A DNA stretch of 64,000 nucleotides from RDXT01 sp033762375. GTDB taxonomy: Bacteria; Bacteroidota; Bacteroidia; J057. The notes beneath the pieces were generated by a model. It saw nothing but the letters and a program-made list of their open reading frames with translations, was not told the DNA's origin and did no database searches. The stretch lies in assembly GCA_033762375.1 (NCBI GenBank), contig JANRLQ010000064.1:40656-104655 (forward strand). Reading direction: 5' to 3'. Shown piece after piece: positions 9,276-17,439 of this stretch (positions are counted from its first letter, which is position 1; each line of letters opens with the position of its first letter). A program made the position numbers and the translations under genes.

Positions 9276-9998
9276 TCAGCGGCTCTGATCTTCAATAAAC
9301 CGCTGAATATCTTCCCGATAGGTATTGCTGATCGGGATTTCACGCTCCCCGATCAGGATACGGTTGTTCTGGATCAGGGTCACATGTTTGATCCCGGCTA
9401 TGTACGACTTGTGTACCCGCATAAAATCTCCGGCGGGGAGTTTTTTCAGCATATCCGTCATGCTCATCAGGGTCAGGATTCGCTGGCGCGGGGTGTGCAC
9501 GGCGATATAGTCACGCATGCCTTCAATAAAAAGGATGTCACTGTAGTTGACCCTGAAGTACCGGGTATCAGACTTGACAAACATATAGTCTTTTTGTCCG
9601 CCGGTCTCCGGTATGCCCGTATCCTCCAGCCGCCCCTGGGCGATGAGTTGTGCCTGGGCCTTATTCACGGCCTTCAGAAAGCGCTCAAACAAAAATGGCT
9701 TCAGAAGATAATCCACGGCGCTAAGCTCGTAGCTGTCCACGGCATACTGCGGATACGCTGTGGTGAAAATAATAACAGGCTGCACCGAGATGGTTTTCAG
9801 CAGTTGGATACCTGTCAGGTCAGGCATCTGTATATCAAGAAAAATCAACTCCACAGGTTCCTGCCCCAGGTATTGTACCCCTTCAAGGGGATTTTGGAAG
9901 GTCGCTACCAGGTCCAGAAAGGGAATTTTAGGCGCAAAATGCCGGATGACCTCCAGGCCGAGGGGTTCGTCGTCTATGGCAATGGCACGTATTTTCAT
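9276..9998 (-). CDS. LytTR-family response regulator (first pair)
   Basis: Two-component regulator of 240 residues. The receiver domain (about 1-120) has the acidic pocket AIDDE, the phospho-acceptor Asp55 in LIFLDIQMPD, and the Lys motif DYLLKPF. The DNA-binding LytTR domain (about 130-235) includes the typical DILFIEGMRDYIAVHT and FMRVHKSYIAGI. Its start codon overlaps the stop of the kinase gene by 4 bases (ATGA, 9995-9998), so it is coupled to that kinase. Its targets cannot be seen from sequence. Confidence 0.93.
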   Translation of the reverse strand: MKIRAIAIDDEPLGLEVIRHFAPKIPFLDLVATFQNPLEGVQYLGQEPVELIFLDIQMPDLTGIQLLKTISVQPVIIFTTAYPQYAVDSYELSAVDYLLKPFLFERFLKAVNKAQAQLIAQGRLEDTGIPETGGQKDYMFVKSDTRYFRVNYSDILFIEGMRDYIAVHTPRQRILTLMSMTDMLKKLPAGDFMRVHKSYIAGIKHVTLIQNNRILIGEREIPISNTYREDIQRFIEDQSR

Positions 9999-11125
9999 AG
10001 CTTTAAGGTTAAGGAGGTGATATACAAACCATTAGCGGCGGTTATATCCAGGTTATGAGCACCGGGATACAGAAGCTCCAGGCGCTGCCGGACATTGGGC
10101 AGGCCTATCCCGCCCGGCATCAGAGGACTGGGAGGAGGACCGGCAAACAATGGATTTTCGACCTGAAGGGAAAGCCCAATGTCTGTTGCCTCAAGCCCGA
10201 TGCGGATATAGGAAGGTTTTGCCAGGCTGACTCCGTGCTTAAAGGCATTCTCCACAAAAGGCATCAGGATCAGGGGGGCTATTTTTTTGCCCTCCACGGT
10301 CCCTGTGACGTTCATCTCTACCTGTACGGTTGTGGGTAAGCGCAGCCGCTGGAGGTCAATATAATTTTTCAGGTATTCAATCTCCTGGGTGAGGGAGGTC
10401 AGTTCGTCGTTTGACTCATAGAGCATGTACCGCATCATGTGAGAGAGTTTGGCGATCCCGTCTGCCGTCTCCTCATCTGCATTGCGCAGGGCCAGTCCGT
10501 AGAGGCCGTTGAGGGTATTAAACAAAAAATGCGGATTAATCTGGTGTTTTAGGGCCGAAAGTTCTGCCTGGAGTTTTTCGCGCTCCAGCTCCCGGCGGGT
10601 CTGCTGGTCCTTGATCCAGACATAGGTAAACCCGTAGAGATTGGCAGCCAGCAAAAAAACGAAGTTCATCACCACATTGCCCCGGAGCCAGTGCAGCAGG
10701 CTCGTATCCATCGCCTCCTCACATCCACCCACTTCGCAGGCCCAGCCGACATACAGCATATCCAGCAGGCTCTCTGCCAGCGTAAAAGCCAGCAGAAACC
10801 CAATGTTAACATAGGCCGAAATCCTGGGTTTGTTTTGTCGCAGGATCCAGGGCTGGCCTATATGCGCATACCCATACACCAGCATCATATTGAGCACAAA
10901 CCCATAGATAAAGTACCACATCAGGTAGTACTCCGTCAGAAAGCTGGAGATCACAAACAGCCCCTGCCCGATATGCGGGCACATCACCACAAAAGCAAAA
11001 CTCCAGAACAAAACGTGTGCGCCGATATACAACCAGCGCCCCCAGACGGCACGGGGTACCTCAGGTGAGCGCGGAGCGGAGGTTCCGGCGGGATGGATTT
11101 CTGGTGCGGTATTCAGATGAGTCAT
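9995..11125 (-). CDS. LytS-type sensor histidine kinase (His_kinase domain)
   Basis: Membrane sensor kinase of about 376 residues. An N-terminal tail is followed by four hydrophobic spans between about residues 30 and 190. The cytoplasmic part has the phospho-acceptor box HQINPHFLFNTLNGL, typical of the LytS/YehU class, and an ATPase core with IAPLILMPFVENAFKHGV and GIGLPNVRQRL. I took the ATG at 11125 (MTHLNTAP); the ATG at 11146 adds seven residues and cannot be ruled out. It forms an overlapping pair with the LytTR regulator downstream. The signal is unknown. Confidence 0.92.
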   Translation of the reverse strand: MTHLNTAPEIHPAGTSAPRSPEVPRAVWGRWLYIGAHVLFWSFAFVVMCPHIGQGLFVISSFLTEYYLMWYFIYGFVLNMMLVYGYAHIGQPWILRQNKPRISAYVNIGFLLAFTLAESLLDMLYVGWACEVGGCEEAMDTSLLHWLRGNVVMNFVFLLAANLYGFTYVWIKDQQTRRELEREKLQAELSALKHQINPHFLFNTLNGLYGLALRNADEETADGIAKLSHMMRYMLYESNDELTSLTQEIEYLKNYIDLQRLRLPTTVQVEMNVTGTVEGKKIAPLILMPFVENAFKHGVSLAKPSYIRIGLEATDIGLSLQVENPLFAGPPPSPLMPGGIGLPNVRQRLELLYPGAHNLDITAANGLYITSLTLKL

Positions 11126-11146
11126 AGCGTGGATCAACAGCTGCAA

Positions 11147-11690
11147 AAAATCAATCTCTGATCAGGACTGCATCTTACGAAAGAGTCAGGGATACGACCT
11201 GATGATTGGCAGAGCGATAGGCCGTATTGGTCGAAGACACACCTGCCAGACCTGTTTTTCCCCAACCTGCTGCCCACCCTGCCGTATGAAAAAACATGGA
11301 GAAAAAGCTTATCCCCCTGCTCGTTATGATTGGTTGCTGGTGTCCGCTTCCATGCCTGACAAGCCAGCCCTATCAGGTGCCGATTACGCCCCTGGCAGGC
11401 ATCTGGGATATTCCGGCTCAATCCTGCACCCCGACACCCCTCTGTACCCCGGGACAACCCTGCTGCAAACAACTTCATGACCCGTCTTGTGCCTTGATAC
11501 CCGCACGACCTCAAGTACAATTTTTTTCTGCTGCTCTGCAACCTATTTCACCACTCCTGCGTCTCTCCTTATATACTCCCAGATAGTATATACGGCTTCA
11601 CCCTCAAGCCCACAGCATGCCTGCGTGGGAGATGGTACCTTCATGTTTGTCTCATCGTTCTCTCGTTATAAAGCTTTTGAGACGTTTTGG
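11147..11690. other. Gene-poor stretch before the suf promoter
   Basis: No convincing gene is seen in this stretch, nor on to 11884. A 96-codon plus-strand frame (11296-11586) begins MEKKLIPLLVMIGCWCPLP, which resembles a lipoprotein leader, but the rest is rich in Pro and Cys and matches nothing I recognise. A 135-codon minus-strand frame (11134-11541) has no protein-like features. The plus-strand terminator at 11691-11722 suggests that something is transcribed rightward across this stretch. That could be the small frame, a non-coding RNA, or both. Confidence 0.3.
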
Positions 11691-11722
11691 CCGGCTACCT
11701 CCCCAGGTAGCTGGTTTTTTTT
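11691..11722 (+). terminator. Strong intrinsic terminator with no clear upstream gene
   Basis: CCGGCTACCT (11691-11700) pairs with AGGTAGCTGG (11705-11714), a 10-bp stem with one G-T pair and a 4-base loop, followed directly by eight T (11715-11722). The orientation is plus. No well-supported plus-strand gene precedes it. Confidence 0.75.
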
Positions 11723-11733
11723 AGCACTGTATC

Positions 11734-11749
11734 TACCTAAGATTAGGTA
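11734..11749. promoter_or_regulatory. Palindromic operator candidate at the suf promoter
   Basis: TACCTAAGATTAGGTA is a perfect 7+7 inverted repeat around a GA centre. It ends 15 bases before the -7 element at 11765-11772, covering about the -40 to -25 region where a repressor would block RNA polymerase. Fe-S assembly operons are commonly controlled by Rrf2-family regulators (IscR, SufR), but no regulator gene is in this window and the site does not match a consensus I know. Confidence 0.5.
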
Positions 11750-11764
11750 TTCCTAAAAACCTGC

Positions 11765-11772
11765 TATATTTG
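11765..11772 (+). promoter_or_regulatory. -7 element of the suf operon promoter
   Basis: TATATTTG is a perfect TAnnTTTG match, 112 bases before the sufB ATG, leaving an untranslated leader of roughly 105 bases. No clear TTG lies at the -33 position; the palindrome occupies that place, which may mean that an activator or repressor acts there. Confidence 0.6.
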
Positions 11773-11884
11773 CTGCGCAAGTATCTGGGGGGTGCGTTTT
11801 TCCTCAGAAAGCCTGCCACGCGCTAAACAAAAGCGCGTTTATTTTAGTTTTAACATATAGAATAAGTCTAATTAAACATAACCA

Positions 11885-13366
11885 ATGGCTGATTATTCTC
11901 CTACCTCTGTGCCTGAACTTTCTGAGAGTGAGCGCATCATCCAGGAGGTAACCGGACAGTCCTATAAGTATGGCTTCGTCACGGACATTGAGTCTGACAA
12001 AGCACCTATGGGCCTGAATGAGGACATCATTCGCCTGATTTCTGCCAAAAAACAGGAGCCAGAATGGATGCTCGAATACCGGCTTAAGGCCTATCGCCAT
12101 TGGCTCCGGATGGAAGAACCAGCCTGGGCGCATATCCACTACCCTGCCATTGACTTCCAGCAAATCTACTATTACGCCGCACCCAAACAACGACCCAGTC
12201 TCAGCAGCCTCGACGAGGTAGATCCGGAGCTGCTCAAGACCTTTGACAAACTGGGTATCTCCCTCCAGGAGCAAAAAATACTCGCAGGGGTCGCTGTGGA
12301 TGTGGTCATGGACTCTGTCTCCGTCAAAACCACTTATAAAGAAAAACTCGCTGAGCTGGGGATCGTCTTCTGCTCTTTCAGTGAGGCGGTTCATGACCAC
12401 CCTGAGCTGGTCCGCGCCTATATGGGATCTGTCGTCCCGCATACTGACAACTACTACGCCGCCCTGAATGCTGCGGTGTTTACTGACGGCTCCTTTGTAT
12501 ATATCCCCAAGGGGGTGCGCTGCCCGATGGAGCTCTCCACCTACTTCCGGATCAATGAGCAGAACACCGGCCAGTTTGAGCGGACCCTCATCATCGCCGA
12601 CGAAGGCAGTTATGTGAGTTATCTTGAAGGTTGTACCGCCCCCAAACGCGACGAAAACCAGCTCCATGCTGCTGTGGTCGAGCTGGTAGCCCACGACCAG
12701 GCCGAGATCAAGTACTCTACCGTCCAGAACTGGTATCCCGGCGACCCCGAGACCGGTGCCGGAGGTATCTATAACTTTGTCACCAAACGTGGGATCTGCA
12801 AGGGCTACAAGTCCAAAATTTCCTGGACACAGGTCGAGACTGGCTCTGCCATTACCTGGAAATACCCCAGCGTCATCCTCCAGGGCGACCACTCCGAGGG
12901 AGAGTTTTATTCCGTAGCCGTCACCAACGGCCACCAGCAGGCAGATACGGGTACCAAGATGATCCATATCGGCAAAAACACCCGCAGCCTGATCATCTCC
13001 AAGGGGATCTCAGCCGGAGTCAGCAACAACAGCTACCGGGGCCAGGTCAAAATCACCAAAGGCGCCACCAATGCCCGCAACTTCTCCCAGTGTGACTCCC
13101 TCCTGATCGGTGACCAGTGCGGGGCCCATACTTTCCCCTATATCGAGGTCTCCAACCCCACCGGGACCGTGGAGCATGAAGCCACCACCTCCAAGATCGG
13201 CGAGGATCAGATCTTCTACTGCAACCAGCGCGGCATAGACACCGAGAAGGCCGTCAGCCTCATCGTCAACGGCTACGCCCGCGAGGTCCTCAACCAACTC
13301 CCGATGGAGTTTGCCGTAGAAGCCCAGAAACTCCTCAGCATCAGCCTCGAAGGGAGTGTCGGGTAA
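11885..13366 (+). CDS. sufB: Fe-S cluster assembly scaffold SufB
   Basis: Core scaffold of the SUF machinery. It forms the SufBC2D complex on which clusters are built from sulfur delivered by SufS. The 493-residue length is slightly above the usual 470-480. Recognisable segments are VYIPKGVRCPMELSTYFRIN, GSYVSYLEGCTAP, KYSTVQNWYPGD, and the C-terminal SLIVNGYAREVLNQLPMEFA, which is shared with SufD. It is the first gene of the suf operon. In most Bacteroidota sufC follows immediately, but here 1.9 kb holding two foreign-looking genes intervenes. Confidence 0.96.
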   Translation: MADYSPTSVPELSESERIIQEVTGQSYKYGFVTDIESDKAPMGLNEDIIRLISAKKQEPEWMLEYRLKAYRHWLRMEEPAWAHIHYPAIDFQQIYYYAAPKQRPSLSSLDEVDPELLKTFDKLGISLQEQKILAGVAVDVVMDSVSVKTTYKEKLAELGIVFCSFSEAVHDHPELVRAYMGSVVPHTDNYYAALNAAVFTDGSFVYIPKGVRCPMELSTYFRINEQNTGQFERTLIIADEGSYVSYLEGCTAPKRDENQLHAAVVELVAHDQAEIKYSTVQNWYPGDPETGAGGIYNFVTKRGICKGYKSKISWTQVETGSAITWKYPSVILQGDHSEGEFYSVAVTNGHQQADTGTKMIHIGKNTRSLIISKGISAGVSNNSYRGQVKITKGATNARNFSQCDSLLIGDQCGAHTFPYIEVSNPTGTVEHEATTSKIGEDQIFYCNQRGIDTEKAVSLIVNGYAREVLNQLPMEFAVEAQKLLSISLEGSVG

Positions 13367-13426
13367 GCGGACACATGAAGACCTGAAACACGGAGTCACA
13401 CAGAGCAGAAGCCTTATTCCTGAAAT

Positions 13427-14797
13427 ATGCAAAAGCTGATCGTAAAGAACTTTGGACCGCTCACAGATATTGATCTGGAGATCAAGGATTTTATGGTGTT
13501 TATCGGGCCGCAAGCAAGTGGGAAGAGTACGATTGCGAAGCTGGTGTGGTTTTTTAAGACAGTTTTTGATGAGTTAATTATTACGATAGTTCCAAGTATT
13601 TTATATTCAGATCAAAGCATCTCGAATCTACATGATCAATTTGTAAGTTCTTTGATTAAAAAGTTAGTAAATATATTTCCTTCAATTAATGCAACTGAAA
13701 AAATAGGATCAATTAAATATTTATATAATAATGATCTTTCACTTTCAATACATATTAATAAATCCGGAATCATAAGCATTCAAAACAGTGAAGAATTTTT
13801 TGGAAAATTTTCCGAATTACAACTAATTCAAAACAATAAAAGAACATCAAGATGGCTTAGAGAGCTAATAAAAATTTTCCGAAATTTTTTAAAAGATGAA
13901 CCACTTCTATCAAGATTAATTCAACCTACTATTAATTCGATAGCAAAAAATTTTAATATATCGTATATACCATCTGGACGAACACTACTAACTACTTTTA
14001 ATCCAGTAATAAGAAGTAGAGTTTTTGGTGCAACATCACTCTTAAGCACCTATGAAAAAAACTCTTTCAACTACTTTGATTGGATGATGAATACTTATGC
14101 TGAAAGAAGAGATATCCTCATATCTAAATTTTATGATGCAAAAAAGGAAAATATTTTACAAGTAAGTAATGAGTCAATAGCTTTAGCATTTCAAGAGCGG
14201 ATTGTTCGTATTTTAAATGCAAAAAAATACACAGTTGACGACTCTGGAAATGAATTATTGTATGTTAACTCAGACACTTATATACCAATCGGCCACGCTT
14301 CTTCAGGACAACAAGAGTCCATAAGTATTATTCTGGAAATGATTGATTTATTAGAAAGCTCTACAAAAAGAGATGTAATTATTGAAGAACCTGAATCACA
14401 CCTTTACCCTATTGCACAAAAGCAACTGTTAGAGGTTATTGCTCTTACTTATAATGCAGTTTTAGGTAACCAATTCATCATTACCACTCATAGCCCTTAT
14501 GTGTTGACTAGCCTAAATAGCCTGATAGTAGCTTACAAAACAGGTAACGAACCCGGCAACCGTGAAGCCGTATCCGCCATCATACCCGAAGCATGCTGGC
14601 TGGATCCTGCCCGGGTAGGCGCGTATTATGTGGGAGGGACTATTGATGGGGAAGACAATACGGGACAAATCAAGTCCATCATCGGAGAGTCCGGGCTGAT
14701 CGGCGGCAATGAACTGGACGATGCCTCTGATGAAATCGGTGATGAGTTTGATGCCATTATGGCGATCAGACGCAAGGAAAGGAGGGCCTCGGTATGA
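13427..14797 (+). CDS. AAA/ABC-type ATPase (OLD/SMC-like), candidate defence ATPase
   Basis: Protein of 456 residues with a complete SMC/RecF-like nucleotide-binding head. Walker A is IGPQASGKST (26-35). The ABC signature is SSGQQES (292-298), Walker B is VIIEEPESH (317-325) and the H-loop is TTHSPY (353-358). No Toprim domain follows, so it is not a full OLD nuclease. Similar ATPases drive defence systems such as Septu, PARIS and Gabija, each with a partner effector. It overlaps the next gene by 4 bases. The composition is strikingly uneven: about 13555-14535 is very AT-rich (60-base lines at 13681 and 14101 hold only 11 and 14 G/C), while both ends are host-like. It starts 60 bases after sufB. 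Family assignment is firm; the defence role is inference. Confidence 0.8.
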   Translation: MQKLIVKNFGPLTDIDLEIKDFMVFIGPQASGKSTIAKLVWFFKTVFDELIITIVPSILYSDQSISNLHDQFVSSLIKKLVNIFPSINATEKIGSIKYLYNNDLSLSIHINKSGIISIQNSEEFFGKFSELQLIQNNKRTSRWLRELIKIFRNFLKDEPLLSRLIQPTINSIAKNFNISYIPSGRTLLTTFNPVIRSRVFGATSLLSTYEKNSFNYFDWMMNTYAERRDILISKFYDAKKENILQVSNESIALAFQERIVRILNAKKYTVDDSGNELLYVNSDTYIPIGHASSGQQESISIILEMIDLLESSTKRDVIIEEPESHLYPIAQKQLLEVIALTYNAVLGNQFIITTHSPYVLTSLNSLIVAYKTGNEPGNREAVSAIIPEACWLDPARVGAYYVGGTIDGEDNTGQIKSIIGESGLIGGNELDDASDEIGDEFDAIMAIRRKERRASV

Positions 14798-15309
14798 TTG
14801 AGTCCCTGCAAGGTGTATTTCCGCCATTGAAGGCTGACAACTGCATCGAAAGCCGCACAACCTCCTTCGGGATAAGTGACCTGAGCTTAACGAGTCCGGT
14901 TTCTATCTTGGAAGAGGGCGGAATGCTTACGGTTACCAATACCCGGCAGGATCCTGTTTTTGTGCTGAAAATTGATAAATGCCTGCTTCAGGATGGCAGC
15001 TCAAAAGGAACCCGCAGATGTGATTGCAGTGTCTGGAGCAGTGACACCTTCTATTGGGTGGAAATCAAAGATGTCAGCACCAAAAAAAGACGCCACGCCC
15101 GGGATGAAGCCTATGATCAACTCTCGGACACAATCATGTATTTCCGGGATCGGATGTCACTGCCCAGCATGAAACAACGCGCCGTCGTAGCGATGGCAGC
15201 TGAAAATAACTATCCTGCCCAACGCTCCAAAAGTCAGGAGCAAGTGGCCTTGTTTGAAGATCGCTATCAGGTACAACTCCTGGAAGGCAACGAAATTATT
15301 TTTGAATGA
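14794..15309 (+). CDS. Small PD-(D/E)XK nuclease-like partner of the ATPase
   Basis: Protein of 171 residues that I cannot assign to a named family. RRCDCSVW (Asp77), then YWVEIKD (Glu90, Lys92), then a helix with AYDQL (Gln109) gives the order Asp-x12-Glu-x-Lys plus a helix Gln. This is the layout of PD-(D/E)XK nucleases, where RCD ... ELKG ... QL is typical. No signal peptide or membrane span is seen, so it is cytosolic. Its ATG overlaps the ATPase stop (ATGA, 14794-14797), implying paired production, and it ends 5 bases before the preferred sufC start. I infer that it is the effector of an ATPase-nuclease pair. Cleavage activity is unproven, and a non-nuclease role in Fe-S assembly cannot be excluded. 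Confidence 0.6.
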   Translation: MIESLQGVFPPLKADNCIESRTTSFGISDLSLTSPVSILEEGGMLTVTNTRQDPVFVLKIDKCLLQDGSSKGTRRCDCSVWSSDTFYWVEIKDVSTKKRRHARDEAYDQLSDTIMYFRDRMSLPSMKQRAVVAMAAENNYPAQRSKSQEQVALFEDRYQVQLLEGNEIIFE

Positions 15310-15314
15310 ACTCT

Positions 15315-16067
15315 ATGCTCCACATATCCAACCTCCACGCCTCTGTCGAAGGCAAACAAATCCTCCGGGGCCTGAACCTTGAGATCGGTCCGGGCGAAGT
15401 ACACGCCATCATGGGCCCCAATGGCGCCGGCAAGTCCACCCTGGCTTCGATCCTGGCCGGTAAAGAAGACTATGAGATCACCGACGGACAGGTCACCTTT
15501 CACGGCAAAGACCTCCTCGACATGGACCCGGAGGTGCGCGCCGGTGAGGGGTTGTTTCTGGCCTTTCAGTATCCGGTTGAGATTCCGGGGGTGTCCATGA
15601 CCAATTTCCTCCGCACTGCCGTCAACGCTGTACGGGAATACCGCGGGCAATCCGTCCTGAGCGCCGGTGAGTTCCTGAAGCGCATGAACGAAACCAAGGC
15701 CATCGTCGAGCTGGACGCCAACCTCACCAAACGTGCGGTGAATGAGGGTTTTTCGGGCGGTGAAAAAAAGCGCAACGAAATCTTCCAATTGGCGCTCCTG
15801 GAACCGACTTTCTGTATCCTCGATGAGACAGACTCGGGACTGGACATTGATGCCCTGCGCATCGTATCTGAGGCCGTCAATAAACTTCGTACCCCGGAGC
15901 GGTCTTTCCTCGTCATCACGCACTACCAGCGCCTGCTGGACCATATCGTGCCTGATTTTGTCCATGTCCTCTACCAGGGCCGTATCGTACGCTCCGGTGG
16001 TAAAGAGCTGGCCCTTGAACTCGAAGAAAAAGGCTACGACTGGATCAAGGAAGAGTCGCTTGCCTGA
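15315..16067 (+). CDS. sufC: Fe-S assembly ATPase SufC
   Basis: ABC-type ATPase of the SufBC2D scaffold complex. It has Walker A GPNGAGKST, the SufC-type signature SGGEKKRNE, Walker B with ILDETDSGLDIDAL, and the closing helix ending YDWIKEE. I prefer the ATG at 15315 (MLHISNLHASVEG), which matches the usual SufC N-terminus. An ATG at 15306 would add three residues and overlap the preceding stop by 4 bases. Either way its translation is likely coupled to the inserted nuclease-like gene, so expression of that gene and of sufC are tied together. Confidence 0.95.
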   Translation: MLHISNLHASVEGKQILRGLNLEIGPGEVHAIMGPNGAGKSTLASILAGKEDYEITDGQVTFHGKDLLDMDPEVRAGEGLFLAFQYPVEIPGVSMTNFLRTAVNAVREYRGQSVLSAGEFLKRMNETKAIVELDANLTKRAVNEGFSGGEKKRNEIFQLALLEPTFCILDETDSGLDIDALRIVSEAVNKLRTPERSFLVITHYQRLLDHIVPDFVHVLYQGRIVRSGGKELALELEEKGYDWIKEESLA

Positions 16068-16127
16068 TCGCTGCCCCGATGATGGATTGATTTGCTACCC
16101 AATGCTGCTTCATTTTTTTTCCAAACA

Positions 16128-17399
16128 ATGGATACACCGGTTTTGACCCAGGATACCGCCTTACAGACCTGGACAGATCGTTTCCGGCAGGAGGCACCAG
16201 CCACACCGGCCCGGGAAGCTGCCCGGCAAGCGCTTGAAACCCTGGCTTTTCCCACCCGCAAGTGGGAAGCCTGGAAATATACAGACATACGCCACCTGCT
16301 CAAACAGGACTTCCGGCAGCAGCCTGCTCAGGGGATGGACCCTGTACCCGGACATATTCCGGGCCTGGAAGCTGACCGGCTGGTATTTATCAACGGCGTC
16401 TTTAGCCCGTCGGATTCAGACCTGTCCCGAAATGCAGGCCTGGCCACGATCTGCCCGCTCGCAGCGGCACCGGCCGCATGCCTGGCCCAAATGGGTGATC
16501 TGGTCGGTCACCAGGATATATTTGCAGCCCTGAATACAGCCTGGGCTCAGGCGGGTGTATGTGTCTATGTGCCTGATAATCAAGCACTTGCTGCACCCAT
16601 ACACATCCTCCACCTCAGCCAGCCGGGTGAGACTCCGCTGCTAAGCCAGCACCGCAACCTTCTGATCATCGGCGCAGGGGCCCGTGTTACCCTTTTGGAT
16701 GCAGCCCACAGCACAAACAGCCATCCATCATTCGCCAATCATGTCACAGAACTCTGGATAGGCGAAGGGGCTGAAGTAGACCTGATCAAACTCCAGGACG
16801 AGTCAGCTCAGGCCACCCGGATAGATACCACCGTGGTATCTCTCGCTGGCAAAAGCCGTTGTTCGGTTTTTACCTTCACCCTCGGGGGGCAACTCGTGCG
16901 CAACAACCTCTCATTCCTGCTGACTGCCCCTCAGGCAGAAGGCAATCTCTACGGCGGATACCTGCTCCGTAATACCCAGATGGTGGACAACTACACCCAG
17001 GTCCAGCATATCGCCCCCCACTGTCTCAGCAATGAGTTGTACAAAGGTATTATTGCAGACCAGGCTACCAGCGTTTTTACGGGACGGATCCATGTCCACA
17101 AGGACGCCCAGAAAACCAATGCCTACCAGTCTAACCGCAATATCCTGCTCTCCGAGACCGGCACAGTTAATACCCGGCCCCAGCTGGAAATTTATGCCGA
17201 TGATGTGAAGTGCAGCCATGGCGCCGCTACGGGCCGCCTTGACGAAAACGCCCTGTATTACCTGCGTGCGAGAGGGATCCCTGAGCGCCAGGCTCGGATG
17301 ATGCTGATCCATGCATTTGCGATGGAGGTAGCGAGTACCCTTACCCTCGACCCGCTGGTTGCTTACATCGAGCAGCGGATCCATGATGCTTTTTCATGA
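16128..17399 (+). CDS. sufD: Fe-S assembly protein SufD
   Basis: SufB paralogue and third scaffold subunit, 423 residues from the chosen start. The N-terminal region has the characteristic FPTRKWEAWKYTDIRHLL. The C-terminal beta-helix region has IHVHKDAQKTNAYQSNRN, then the conserved KCSHGAATGRLDENALYYL and RARGIPERQARMMLIHAFA. The ATG at 16128 is preferred because the sequence before it is A-rich in the manner of local starts; an in-frame ATG at 16092 would add 12 unconserved residues. It follows sufC by 60 bases in the same operon. Confidence 0.94.
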   Translation: MDTPVLTQDTALQTWTDRFRQEAPATPAREAARQALETLAFPTRKWEAWKYTDIRHLLKQDFRQQPAQGMDPVPGHIPGLEADRLVFINGVFSPSDSDLSRNAGLATICPLAAAPAACLAQMGDLVGHQDIFAALNTAWAQAGVCVYVPDNQALAAPIHILHLSQPGETPLLSQHRNLLIIGAGARVTLLDAAHSTNSHPSFANHVTELWIGEGAEVDLIKLQDESAQATRIDTTVVSLAGKSRCSVFTFTLGGQLVRNNLSFLLTAPQAEGNLYGGYLLRNTQMVDNYTQVQHIAPHCLSNELYKGIIADQATSVFTGRIHVHKDAQKTNAYQSNRNILLSETGTVNTRPQLEIYADDVKCSHGAATGRLDENALYYLRARGIPERQARMMLIHAFAMEVASTLTLDPLVAYIEQRIHDAFS

Positions 17400-17439
17400 A
17401 TGCTGTTTTGGCTGTTTTGCCTTATAATACCTGAATACC

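Noticed and set aside
11134..11541. A 135-codon minus-strand frame upstream of the kinase
   Set aside because: It is low in protein-like features, rich in Cys/Arg/Ser, and overlaps the kinase's start region. No promoter or conserved motif was seen.
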